From positions 66,712-130,711 of the forward strand of contig DATHBD010000073.1 in assembly GCA_035296325.1 (NCBI GenBank): 64,000 nt of DNA, in the 5' to 3' direction. The notes under the pieces were generated by a model that saw only the letters and a program-made list of their open reading frames with translations, did not search any database and was not told the origin of the DNA. The translations under genes and the position numbers were made by a program. Source of the stretch: DATHBD01 sp035296325 (lineage in GTDB: Bacteria; Actinomycetota; Actinomycetes; Mycobacteriales; Micromonosporaceae). Shown in pieces: positions 25,347 through 33,616 of the stretch. Position 1 is the stretch's first letter; every line of letters begins with the position of its first letter.

Positions 25347-25392
25347 GCCGACCGGGCTGTGAGCCGGCTCAAGCCGTGAGCCGGCTCACGGC
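25343..25392. terminator. Palindromic repeat cluster between convergent genes
   Basis: GTGAGCCG occurs three times in 50 bases (25343, 25359, 25376). The last copy is the centre of a perfect 20-base palindrome (25373-25392) and the second is most of another. They span the end of the Fxs-linked gene and the last codons of the hydrolase gene, and could stop transcription from both sides. Confidence 0.45.
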
Positions 25393-26265
25393 CGTCAGCC
25401 AGGTGAGCATGTGGGGCAGCACCTCCATGGCGCCGAAGTGGGCCGCGTCATGCTGCACGTGCACCTCCGAGCGCGGTATTCGCTGCGCGAGCCACCGGCT
25501 GTGGCTGGCCGGCGAGAACGTGTCGTGCGCACCGTGCCAGAGCCGGACCGGCGGCACGATCGTGTCGAGCGCGAAACCCCACTCGCTGCGGAACGCCAGG
25601 ACGTCGTCGAGCCAGCCGTACGGGCCGACCCGCAGCGCGTCGGCGTAGCTCTTCATCAGCAGTCGCCGGTACAGGACACTCTGCATGAACCGCAGGTCCG
25701 GTCCGGACATCTGCGCCCGCAGCTCCTCGAGGAGGCTCTCCGGGTCGGCGGCGGTCTGCCCGGCAAGGGCCCGCAGCTCGTGCATCTGATCGGCGGTGCC
25801 CCGGTCGGCGGTGAGGTGCTTGCGGGCGTTCGCGTCAGCCATGCCCTCGTACCAATTGAGGTCGGCCGCGTCCCAGGGCGCGAGCCCGACCAGGACGGCG
25901 GCCCGTTCCACCCGGTGCGGCAGCATGGCGGCGCACGCGAGCGCGTGTGGGCCGCCGCCGGATCGGCCGACCACGGCGAACCGCTTGAGGCCAAGCCGGT
26001 TGGCAATGGCACGGACGTCCGTGGCGGCGTCGACAACACGCCGGTTGGGCAGCCGGGTGGAGCCGCCGTACCCCGGACGGTCGTAGCTGATCAGCCGTAT
26101 TCCCTGCCGGTAGAGCACGCTGCTCCGGGGACGAGGACCGGAGGCCGAGCCAGGGGTGCCGTGGAGCAGGAAGACCGGAGCGCCGTCCGACGCACCGGAC
26201 ACCTCCACCGCGAGAACCCTGGCGTCGACGTCGACTTCGAACCTCGTTGCCAGGGCCATTCTCAT
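25369..26265 (-). CDS. Alpha/beta-fold hydrolase
   Basis: A 298-residue protein. It contains the oxyanion-hole HGTPG segment (VFLLHGTPGSASG), the nucleophile elbow GRSGGG (VVGRSGGGPHALA, Ser as nucleophile), a late acid (RLWHGAHDTFSP) and a final His (QHDAAHFGAMEVLPHML). The order fits the PF00561/PF12697 alpha/beta-hydrolase fold with a cap domain in the middle. The natural substrate cannot be predicted. The ATG at 26265 has only a weak AGG upstream; an ATG six bases later is an alternative. It is divergent from the amidohydrolase gene across 171 bases. Confidence 0.85.
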   Translation of the reverse strand: MRMALATRFEVDVDARVLAVEVSGASDGAPVFLLHGTPGSASGPRPRSSVLYRQGIRLISYDRPGYGGSTRLPNRRVVDAATDVRAIANRLGLKRFAVVGRSGGGPHALACAAMLPHRVERAAVLVGLAPWDAADLNWYEGMADANARKHLTADRGTADQMHELRALAGQTAADPESLLEELRAQMSGPDLRFMQSVLYRRLLMKSYADALRVGPYGWLDDVLAFRSEWGFALDTIVPPVRLWHGAHDTFSPASHSRWLAQRIPRSEVHVQHDAAHFGAMEVLPHMLTWLTAVSRLTA

Positions 26266-26436
26266 TGCCTGGATGCCAGTCCTGTCTCGACGGAGGCCAG
26301 ACGGCGCATGCATCGATGGTAATCGCCGCCGGGAAGGGCGGTCCAGGAATGAAGATGAGTGAGTAGGACCAGCCGGGTCCGTACTGTTGCGGTCGGATTG
26401 GCCCACGGGAATTGTCAGCCGCCATAGGCTGGCCGC

Positions 26437-27630
26437 ATGGGAGCGAACGTCAGCGAACGGCCGCGCCTGGTCGCGATCCGCGCCGGGGCGCTGTTCGACG
26501 GCTGCTCGGCGAAGCTGCTCACCGAGCCACTGGTCATCGTCGATGGCCCGATCATCCTTGCCGTCGACCGCGCGGTCGAGCCCCCGCCCGGAGCCGAGAT
26601 CATCGACCTTGGCGGTGCCACCCTGCTGCCGGGCCTGATCGACACGCACGTGCACCTCGCGTTCGACGCGAGTGCCGACCCGGCCGCCGGGCTCGCCGGC
26701 CGCGACGACGACGCGGCACTCGCCGCCATGACCGCGGCCGGCACGGTCGCCCTGCACGGCGGCGTCACGACCGTACGCGACCTCGGTGACCGGGCCTACC
26801 TGGCGCTGCGGCTGCGTGGCAGCGACACGCTTCCGACCATCGCCGCCGCCGGGCCACCGGTCACCACGCCCGCCGGGCACTGCCACTTCCTCGGCGGCGG
26901 CGTCGCGTGCGAGGGCAACGCGATCCGCGCGGCCGTGCGGGAACATGCCGAGCGGGGCGTGGACGTCATCAAGGTGATGGCCAGCGGCGGCACCATGACC
27001 GCGGGTACCCGGCAGGAACTGGCCCAGTTCACCCCGGACGTGCTGCGGGCGGCGGTGGATGAGGCGCACCGGCTCGGCCTGCCGGTCACCGCGCACGCGC
27101 ACGGCACCGACGCGATCCGCAACGCCCTCGACGCTGGCGTCGACGGTATGGAACACGTGTCGTTCTGGAGCGCTGACGGTATCGACGACCCCGGCGAGCT
27201 GGTCGGCCGGATCGCGGGTAGCGGCGTCGTGGTCGGCGCCACGGTGGGGGCCTACCCGGTACCGGGAGCCGCACCGCCCCCGGCTGTCGCCAGGCGGCTG
27301 CCGCACATTGTCGCCAACACCCGTCGGATGTACGAGGCGGGGGCCCGCATGGTTTTCGGGACCGACGCGGGTATCGCCCCGATCAAGCCACACGACGTGC
27401 TGCGATACGCCCTCGCTCAGGTGGGTGCCCAACTGGCGATAGCACCGGCCGAAACCCTGCGCGTCGCGACCTCGACGGCCGCAGCCGTGTGCGGCCTGGC
27501 CGACCGCAAGGGCCGGCTCGCGCCCGGCTACCACGCCGACATCCTGGCGGTGGACGGCGACCCGCTCACCGACCCCGCAGCCATCCACCGCATCCTGGCC
27601 GTGTTCGCCCGCGGTACCCGGGTGCGGTGA
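26437..27630 (+). CDS. Amidohydrolase family protein, imidazolonepropionase-like
   Basis: A 397-residue metal-dependent hydrolase. Seen in order: the HxH metal motif (LLPGLIDTHVHLAF), a Lys suited to carboxylation (DVIKVMASGG), metal-binding HAHG, MEHVSF, and the conserved Asp in FGTDAGIAPIKPH. The beta-sandwich halves flank the barrel (AGALFDGCS at the start; GRLAPGYHADILAVDGDPL at the end). Relatives include imidazolonepropionases, prolidases (Xaa-Pro) and carboxypeptidase-like enzymes. No signal peptide is present, so it is cytoplasmic. It is followed by a bidirectional hairpin. Confidence 0.88.
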   Translation: MGANVSERPRLVAIRAGALFDGCSAKLLTEPLVIVDGPIILAVDRAVEPPPGAEIIDLGGATLLPGLIDTHVHLAFDASADPAAGLAGRDDDAALAAMTAAGTVALHGGVTTVRDLGDRAYLALRLRGSDTLPTIAAAGPPVTTPAGHCHFLGGGVACEGNAIRAAVREHAERGVDVIKVMASGGTMTAGTRQELAQFTPDVLRAAVDEAHRLGLPVTAHAHGTDAIRNALDAGVDGMEHVSFWSADGIDDPGELVGRIAGSGVVVGATVGAYPVPGAAPPPAVARRLPHIVANTRRMYEAGARMVFGTDAGIAPIKPHDVLRYALAQVGAQLAIAPAETLRVATSTAAAVCGLADRKGRLAPGYHADILAVDGDPLTDPAAIHRILAVFARGTRVR

Positions 27631-27676
27631 CCTGCCCCTCCGGCCCGCACACGACCACTCAAGGAACCACGGAACG

Positions 27677-27712
27677 CCACGCGGGCCGCTCCCGGAGGGA
27701 CGGCCCGCGTGG
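27677..27712. terminator. Bidirectional terminator hairpin
   Basis: CCACGCGGGCCG (27677-27688) pairs perfectly with CGGCCCGCGTGG (27701-27712), with a 12-base loop. It lies between the convergent amidohydrolase and PL11 genes. Confidence 0.7.
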
Positions 27713-27725
27713 TTCGGTGTGTGCG

Positions 27726-30014
27726 TTACCGGACGTAGATGCTCGGCTGGGGCGGTGTCGCCATGCCGGCCCCGATGAAGAAGCTCGGGTGCGGCGGCTG
27801 GTTGTAGGCGGTGTTCTGCCAGGCCAGCGCGACGCGGTACTGGGCGTCGTGCAACAGCGTCGGGATCCGCCGGTCGGTCGCGATCGGCGTGGAGAAGATC
27901 CGTAGGGCCGTGTTGTTGGTGTTGCGCCAGATGATTTCCTCGCGCCAGTCGCCGAAGAGATCACCGGAGAGCGCCGGGGTGGACTTGGTGCCGTTGCTCG
28001 CCGTCACCCCCGCAGCGGTCAGCAGGCGGGAGTCGCCGCCGGTGCCGTACTTGTCCACCCGGTTGCCGTCGAGCAGTTCGCGCACCGGGTCGCCGTCCCA
28101 CCAGGCCAGGAAGTTGGCGCTGGACGGGATCCGCCCGACGCTTCGACCGGCCGAGTTGTACAGGCCGGTAAGCCCGGTGCCGAAGCCCCAGAACTCGGCG
28201 CCCGGGTTCCCGGCGTAGATGTCACCGGCGACGCCGCGGGCCGGACCCTCGGCCCCACCGTTGCTGGGGCTGCGCCAGATGATCTGTCCGGTCCGGGCAT
28301 CGTGGATGTCGGCGCCCGGCTGGTTCCCGGACTCGTGGATGGTCCAGACCTCCAGGCCCGGTCGGTCGGTGATGAAGTCGCCGACGTGCAGCGCGTCGCC
28401 GTGGCCGAAGCCGGTGCGGTACATGAGCCGCCCGTCGTCGTCGATGGTCGCCGCCCCGTAGATGATCTCCTGTCGGCCGTCCCCGTCGACGTCGGCGACC
28501 GACAGGCTGTGGTCGCCCTGCCCGTATGCGCCGGTGTTGGAGTTGCCCGAGTCGTAGAGCCAGCGCCTCGTCAGTTGGCCGTTGCGGAAGTCCCAGGCCG
28601 CGATGGTCGCCCGGGTGTAGTACCCGCGGGCCATGATCAGGCTCGGCCGCTGGCCGTCGAGGTACGCGGTGCCGGCCAGGAACCGGTCCACCCGGTTGCC
28701 GTTCGAGTCGCCCCATGAGGAGACGTTGCCGCGCCCGGGCTCGTAGTTGACCGTGGACATCGCCGCACCGCTGGTGCCGTTGAACATGGTCAGGAACTCG
28801 GGACCGGAGAGAATGTAGCCGGAACTGTTCCGGTGGACCGCGCTGGCGCTGCCGATCACCCGACCGGCACCGTCCACGGTTCCGTCTGCGGTCTTCATCG
28901 CGACCTCGGCGCGGCCGTCACCGTCGTAGTCGTAGACCTGGAACTGCGTGTAGTGAGCACCGGCGCGGATGTTGCGGCCGAGGTCGATGCGCCACATGCG
29001 GGTGCCGTTGAGCCGGTACGCGTCGATGTAGACGTTGCCCGTCACGCCGGCCTGGGAGTTGTCCCTGGCGTTCGACGGATCCCACTTGAGCACGAGCTCG
29101 AGCTGGCCGTCGCCATCCAGGTCGCCGGGTGAGGCTTCAACCGCGACATACCCGCCGCCCGGGGACTGGATCGGTACATCCCAGTAGCCGCTCCGGAACT
29201 GCATCGCCGACTCCGACGCGGCCTGCTCGGCACCGTTCACGACGGCGCGCACCGTGTAGGAGGCGTCCGCCGGGGCACCGGAGTCGAGGTAGTTCGTCGA
29301 GGTCGTGATCGGCGACGAGTTCAGCCTCGTGGCACCGCGGTACACGTTGAATCCGGTGTTCGCCGCCTCGTAACCCTGCAGGCGCCAGGACACCAGGTTG
29401 CCGTTGCCCGAGCGCACGCTGATCAGGCCCCGGTTCAGGTCCTCCATCTGCTTGCCGCCGCTGTTGCCCGGCGGTGGCGTCGTCGGCCCCGCCGGCGTGG
29501 TGGGCGGCGGCGTGGTGACCGCGGGCGTGGTGGGCGGCGGGATGCTCGGCGGTGCGGTGGGCCCGCCGGGAGTCGTCGGCCCGGGCGTGGCCGGTCCGGT
29601 GCCGTTGCAGGCGACCCCGTTCAGCGCGAAGTTCGTCGGCGCCGGGTTGCTCGAGCCGTTCCACGTGCCGTTGAAGCCAATCGACGTGCTCGCGCCTGAG
29701 GCGAGCGCGCCGTTATATGACACGTTCGCCGCGGTCACTGAGTCGCCACTTTGGGTATAGGTCGCCCGCCACCCCTGACCCACTCGTTGCCCGGCACCGA
29801 ACGTCCATGTCAGGGACCAACTGCTCAGCGCGTCGCCGGAGTTGGTGACGATGAGTTCGGCACCGAAGCCTTCGGACCACTGGTTTGTCACGCTGTACGT
29901 GACCTGGCACCCGACTGCGGCGCTGGCCGTCACCGCGTGCACCACGCCGGCCCCGGCTATCAGGACCGTGGCGGCGGACAGCAACACGGCGCTCCGCCCT
30001 TTACGAACGAGCAT
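27726..30014 (-). CDS. Secreted rhamnogalacturonan lyase, PL11 with N-terminal CBM2
   Basis: A 762-residue product. The ATG at 30014 has AGGAG six bases upstream on the coding strand. A signal peptide (about 1-33) is followed by a family 2 carbohydrate-binding module (about 34-140: CQVTYSVTNQWSEGFGAELI, WSLTWTFGAGQRVGQGW, a closing Cys), which usually binds cellulose or xylan. A Pro/Thr-rich linker (about 140-185) leads to a PL11 catalytic domain of about 570 residues (LISVRSGNGNLVSWRLQGYE, many calcium-binding DxDGDG-like loops, YDYDGDGRAEVAMKTADG, ending in PPHPSFFIGAGMATPPQPSIY). PL11 enzymes cleave the rhamnogalacturonan I backbone like YesW/YesX. This gene and the PL4 gene give two unrelated lyases for one polymer. 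Confidence 0.93.
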   Translation of the reverse strand: MLVRKGRSAVLLSAATVLIAGAGVVHAVTASAAVGCQVTYSVTNQWSEGFGAELIVTNSGDALSSWSLTWTFGAGQRVGQGWRATYTQSGDSVTAANVSYNGALASGASTSIGFNGTWNGSSNPAPTNFALNGVACNGTGPATPGPTTPGGPTAPPSIPPPTTPAVTTPPPTTPAGPTTPPPGNSGGKQMEDLNRGLISVRSGNGNLVSWRLQGYEAANTGFNVYRGATRLNSSPITTSTNYLDSGAPADASYTVRAVVNGAEQAASESAMQFRSGYWDVPIQSPGGGYVAVEASPGDLDGDGQLELVLKWDPSNARDNSQAGVTGNVYIDAYRLNGTRMWRIDLGRNIRAGAHYTQFQVYDYDGDGRAEVAMKTADGTVDGAGRVIGSASAVHRNSSGYILSGPEFLTMFNGTSGAAMSTVNYEPGRGNVSSWGDSNGNRVDRFLAGTAYLDGQRPSLIMARGYYTRATIAAWDFRNGQLTRRWLYDSGNSNTGAYGQGDHSLSVADVDGDGRQEIIYGAATIDDDGRLMYRTGFGHGDALHVGDFITDRPGLEVWTIHESGNQPGADIHDARTGQIIWRSPSNGGAEGPARGVAGDIYAGNPGAEFWGFGTGLTGLYNSAGRSVGRIPSSANFLAWWDGDPVRELLDGNRVDKYGTGGDSRLLTAAGVTASNGTKSTPALSGDLFGDWREEIIWRNTNNTALRIFSTPIATDRRIPTLLHDAQYRVALAWQNTAYNQPPHPSFFIGAGMATPPQPSIYVR

Positions 30015-30177
30015 GTGCACTCCTAATGCATTGGTATCAACCGCTGATTCGATATTCACACCCGGCAATGGGACTCGGCGGCGTCGCACATTCAGCGCAC
30101 CATGCGGTGGCGCCGGGCGGGACAGGTCGTGAATCAGTGGAACGACACGGCGGGCAACACATCGATGATGAAGTCGG

Positions 30178-30206
30178 ACTCTACTTGACCGTTTAAGCAT
30201 TTACAA
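30178..30206 (-). promoter_or_regulatory. Promoter of the PL11 gene with operator-like spacer
   Basis: On the coding (minus) strand, TTGTAA (30206-30201) and TAGAGT (30183-30178) are separated by 17 bases. The spacer holds CTTAAACGGTCAAG (30197-30184), an imperfect palindrome resembling LacI-type operators and loosely related to the ACCGGT sites. The leader to the ATG is about 160 bases. Confidence 0.5.
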
Positions 30207-30286
30207 GCATCACTGTATGCCACTGATCCTGCCCCGCCCCCCGCACGGCGGTTGATCACGCCATCGACCATCCCCACACACCGCGC

Positions 30287-30315
30287 CGCCCGGGCGCAGG
30301 AAATGCGCCCGGGCG
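30287..30315 (-). terminator. Hairpin downstream of the HAF-like secreted protein gene
   Basis: CGCCCGGGCGCA (30287-30298) pairs with TGCGCCCGGGCG (30304-30315) around a 5-base loop, about 53 bases past the stop of the gene at 30368-31486. The rest of 30015-30367 holds the PL11 promoter and leader and no coding sequence that I can support. Confidence 0.65.
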
Positions 30316-30367
30316 TCCGCTTGTATGGCCATTCGGCCGCTAATAGAAATCCTGCACTTCCTGCCCG

Positions 30368-31486
30368 TCAGACACAGCGCCACAGGATCGGCTCGGAGTA
30401 ATCACCCCGGCTCGCCGTACCGCCGATGACGCGGCCGTCGTCGCTGAGGGTCCGGGCTACCGTGTCGACGTCCGTCGGTGTGGTGAGGCGCGGCAGTTCC
30501 TGAGCTCCGCCGTCCGTGACGAACGAAGGCGACGCGATGTTCAGGCCGCCGCCACCGGCGAGCCAGCCCGAAGCGTTCACCGCGGCCGCGTCGACCCAGC
30601 GGTAGCCCATCCACGGACCCACCTTCCGGTACCGCCCGGCCCGCACGTCGTACTCGAAGGCCCAGAACAGGGCGCGCTCGCCGTCGTCGTCGCTCACCCA
30701 GCCGTTCACGGCGACCTTGCCGTCGCGGATGTCGGCGGCCTCGTAACCGGTCACCACCAGGCGCTCGGTCTTCGGCGGGCGGGGCAGTCGGTACCCGGTA
30801 CCGTCGGGCCGCCAGACGTACCCCACCGGGGCGTCCGCACTCCTGGCCGCCACGCCGACGACCGTGCCGTCCTCGTCGATGCCGTTGACGCTGTGCAGGG
30901 TGTAGCCGGCGGGTAGGGGCAGGACGACCGGCTCGGCGGCGGCCGACGCCCAGCGCAACGCGACCGCCCGCTCGTCCGTGCCGACGAAGGACACCCCGGC
31001 GATGGTGCCGTTCTCGTTGATCGCCGTGGCGACCCCGAACCGGGCTCCGGCCAGGGGTGACACCACACCGTTGCGATACACCGAGGGCGGCGCGTCCGGG
31101 TAGGCGCCGGCGGAGCCGACGGCGACCCCGGAACTGTTGACGTCGTCCAGTCTGAGCCCACCGGGGTGCCGTGGCGCGCTGTCCACGAGGCCGTCACGCC
31201 AGACGACAACCTGCGGCGCGCCTGGCGCCGGTGCAGTCGCGCCCGGCAGGACCCGGCCCAGCAGGTACCGGCCGCCGGGATCGCCGCCGGTCACCTCCAC
31301 GTTGCCGGTGTCCACCGGCAACGGCAGTCGGTGCACCGCACAGGAGGTCGGCGACACCGCGGCCGCGTTCTGGGCGCGGGGCGCCACGCCCGGCGTTGTC
31401 CCCAACGCCGCCACGGCCGAGGCGCTGCCCCCGCCCAGCACCAGCGCCGGTGCGGTGATCAGGCCGATGATGATGTGTCTTCGCAT
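30368..31486 (-). CDS. Secreted HAF-repeat-like beta-propeller protein
   Basis: A 372-residue product. The ATG at 31486 has GGGGA upstream; the signal peptide (MRRHIIIGLITAPALVLGGGSASA) supports this start rather than a longer frame. The mature part contains repeated units of the type INENGTIAGVSF, VNSSGVAVGSA, IDEDGTVVGVAA and LSDDGRVIGG, alternating with residues such as ALRW, GYVW and ALFW. These are the N-x-x-G-x-V-x-G cores of HAF-family extracellular repeats (TIGR02913), which fold into a propeller. No enzymatic motif is visible. The cellular role is unknown. Confidence 0.65.
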   Translation of the reverse strand: MRRHIIIGLITAPALVLGGGSASAVAALGTTPGVAPRAQNAAAVSPTSCAVHRLPLPVDTGNVEVTGGDPGGRYLLGRVLPGATAPAPGAPQVVVWRDGLVDSAPRHPGGLRLDDVNSSGVAVGSAGAYPDAPPSVYRNGVVSPLAGARFGVATAINENGTIAGVSFVGTDERAVALRWASAAAEPVVLPLPAGYTLHSVNGIDEDGTVVGVAARSADAPVGYVWRPDGTGYRLPRPPKTERLVVTGYEAADIRDGKVAVNGWVSDDDGERALFWAFEYDVRAGRYRKVGPWMGYRWVDAAAVNASGWLAGGGGLNIASPSFVTDGGAQELPRLTTPTDVDTVARTLSDDGRVIGGTASRGDYSEPILWRCV

Positions 31487-31595
31487 GATTGGTCCCCGTC
31501 TCGACGAAGCGATGAGCCCATCGAGGACACCATCTTTACCGACCCGGAGCGCACCGGCGGTGCCGGCTTGGCACGAACAGGTGAGACATCGACTG

Positions 31596-32480
31596 TCACC
31601 GCGACAGCGGGCCTGTTGCGATCGCCAGGTCCTGACTCGGGGGGACCCCGAACTTGCGCACGTACTCGCGGCTGAACTGGCTCGGGCTCTCGTAGCCGAC
31701 ATCGTAGGCCGCCGTGGTGACCGAGGCGCCGCCCGTCCTCAGGAGTCGCCGCGCCTCGAGCAGGCGAAGCTCCTTCTGGTACTGCAGTGGCGTCGTTGCG
31801 GTAACCGCCTTGAAGTGCTTGTGGAATGACGACGCGCTCATTCCGACCCGCCGGGCGAGATCCGGGACCGCGATCGGGGAACTGATGTCCCCGCGAATAT
31901 GGCCGATGGCGCGGGCCACGGCGCTCGCGTTGCTATCGTGGCGAATCAGGTTGCGAAGCATTCCGCCGAACGGAGCCATGAGCAACCGGTAATGGATCTC
32001 CTTGGCGGTGAGCGTGCCGAGCACCTTCGCATCCCCCGGCGAGTCAGCCAGCGCGAGATATCGACGCAAGGCATCCAGCAGACCGGAATCGGCCTGATGT
32101 GTCTGCGCCGCGCGGCCGCGTCCACTGTCGAGCGCTGCCTCGGCGACCTCGTCGTAGAGCTCTCTGATCGTAGCGACGTCCACGTCCAGGACCAGTGCCA
32201 GATAGGGAGCGCTCGTGATGCGGGAGCACACCGGAAGGTCGTGAGTCACGAGAAGGCACTCCCCCGGACCGAACGACAACGTCTCGTCTCCGATCGTGAC
32301 CTGCTTCGCGCCTTGCAGGATCAGGCACAGGACGGGCTCGTACAGCGAGGCTTCCAATGCACTCGGAAAGGTCTGCTGGAGGATCTGGAGGTCATTCATC
32401 GGCCGGGCGGCCCGTTGATGGCCGTTCGCCGCCTGCCGAAGCCGACGGGAAGCATCTTCGATGAGTCGCTCCAGGGGCAC
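31596..32480 (-). CDS. AraC-family transcriptional regulator
   Basis: A 294-residue protein. The N-terminal cupin-like AraC_N domain (PF06719; SLYEPVLCLILQGAKQVTIGDETLSFGPGECLLV) senses a ligand. The C-terminal double helix-turn-helix is clear (SPIAVPDLARRVGMSASSFHKHFKAVT..., then SVTTAAYDVGYESPSQFSREYVRKFG). The chosen GTG start (32480) has GAGG upstream. It is divergent from the aldo/keto reductase gene across 165 bases, the usual arrangement for this subfamily, which commonly activates a neighbouring oxidoreductase gene. Confidence 0.9.
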   Translation of the reverse strand: MPLERLIEDASRRLRQAANGHQRAARPMNDLQILQQTFPSALEASLYEPVLCLILQGAKQVTIGDETLSFGPGECLLVTHDLPVCSRITSAPYLALVLDVDVATIRELYDEVAEAALDSGRGRAAQTHQADSGLLDALRRYLALADSPGDAKVLGTLTAKEIHYRLLMAPFGGMLRNLIRHDSNASAVARAIGHIRGDISSPIAVPDLARRVGMSASSFHKHFKAVTATTPLQYQKELRLLEARRLLRTGGASVTTAAYDVGYESPSQFSREYVRKFGVPPSQDLAIATGPLSR

Positions 32481-32645
32481 GCGTCGACCTCCCGTGGCGT
32501 CCTGACTGGACCGCCGGACCGACCCGCGTGGACGGGAGCATTCTCTCGGCATGCGTAGGAATAGGCAAGGCTTTCGGAGGAGCGGGCAGGCGCTGCGACG
32601 GCCGGGTCGGTAGCGTCGATCCCGGTCGAGATCAAGGAGAGCTGA

Positions 32646-33560
32646 ATGAGAACCCGCGCACTGACCAGAGACGTCGAAATCCCCTACCTTGGCTTCGGCA
32701 CGTACCTCATCGCCGACGGCGAGGTCGCCGCAACGGTGAGCGAGGCCATTCGCGCCGGTTACCGGCACATCGACACCGCCGAGGGTTATCAGAACGAATC
32801 AGGCGTCGGGACAGGCATCAAGCAGGCGGTGAAATCGGAAGGGCTGGCGAGAAGCGATCTGTTCGTCACCACGAAGCTCTGGCCCGGGAACCCGGGATGG
32901 GGACAGCCGGCGAAAACCACCGAATCCACAGTGACCTCGCTCGACCGGAGCCTGGAGCGGCTCGAGCTGGACTATGTGGACCTCTACCTGATCCATGCCC
33001 CGTTCGAACGCGAGCAGCGACTTGCCCAGTGGAGCGGGCTTGTCGAGCTGCACCGGCAGGGAAAGGCACGGACCATCGGTGTGAGTAACTTCAGCATCAG
33101 GCACATGGAGGAGCTGAAGGAAGCAGGCCTGCCCATGCCGGTTGCCAATCAGATCGAACTCCACCCTTGGTCGCAGAAGCCCGCACTGGTCCAATACCTT
33201 AACGACAACGCGATCACACCCATCGCCTACAGCAGCCTTGTTCCGCTCTCCACGTGGCGGACCGCGGATGGGCATGACAGCGCAAAGTCGGATCAGATGA
33301 AGGCCGAGGGCGAGCAGGCGGACGCGCCATTCAAGGTCATGGCCCGGAAGTACGGCGTTGGTGAGGCACAGGTCCTGTTGCGCTGGGCCGTCCAGAAGGG
33401 GTATCCCGTGCTTCCGAAGAGCACCAACCCCGACCGCATCCGGAAGAACGCCGACATCTTCAGCTTCGAGATCGACGACGAGGACATGGCTGCGATAGAC
33501 AAGATGGACCGCGGGGACGGGGTTGCCTGGGCGACGGGCGATCCCACGAAGGCTCCATGA
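32646..33560 (+). CDS. Aldo/keto reductase
   Basis: A 304-residue NADPH-dependent oxidoreductase of the AKR superfamily. The catalytic tetrad is visible: Asp and Tyr in HIDTAEGYQNE, Lys in FVTTKLWPG and His in DLYLIHAPF. GVSNFSIRHMEEL, VANQIELHPW and the cofactor-binding PVLPKSTNPDRIRKNADIF are also present. The ATG at 32646 has AAGGAG upstream. Regulation by the divergent AraC protein is likely. The substrate (aldehydes or ketones, e.g. 2,5-diketogluconate reductase-like) cannot be fixed. A bidirectional hairpin follows. Confidence 0.93.
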   Translation: MRTRALTRDVEIPYLGFGTYLIADGEVAATVSEAIRAGYRHIDTAEGYQNESGVGTGIKQAVKSEGLARSDLFVTTKLWPGNPGWGQPAKTTESTVTSLDRSLERLELDYVDLYLIHAPFEREQRLAQWSGLVELHRQGKARTIGVSNFSIRHMEELKEAGLPMPVANQIELHPWSQKPALVQYLNDNAITPIAYSSLVPLSTWRTADGHDSAKSDQMKAEGEQADAPFKVMARKYGVGEAQVLLRWAVQKGYPVLPKSTNPDRIRKNADIFSFEIDDEDMAAIDKMDRGDGVAWATGDPTKAP

Positions 33561-33563
33561 GCC

Positions 33564-33592
33564 GCCGCCGCGGACGTCCCGTCCGCGGCGGC
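33564..33592. terminator. Bidirectional terminator hairpin
   Basis: GCCGCCGCGGAC (33564-33575) pairs with GTCCGCGGCGGC (33581-33592) around a 5-base loop, between the convergent aldo/keto reductase and AztD-like genes. Confidence 0.7.
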
Positions 33593-33616
33593 GCACGAGT
33601 TACGGGTCAGCCGGGT

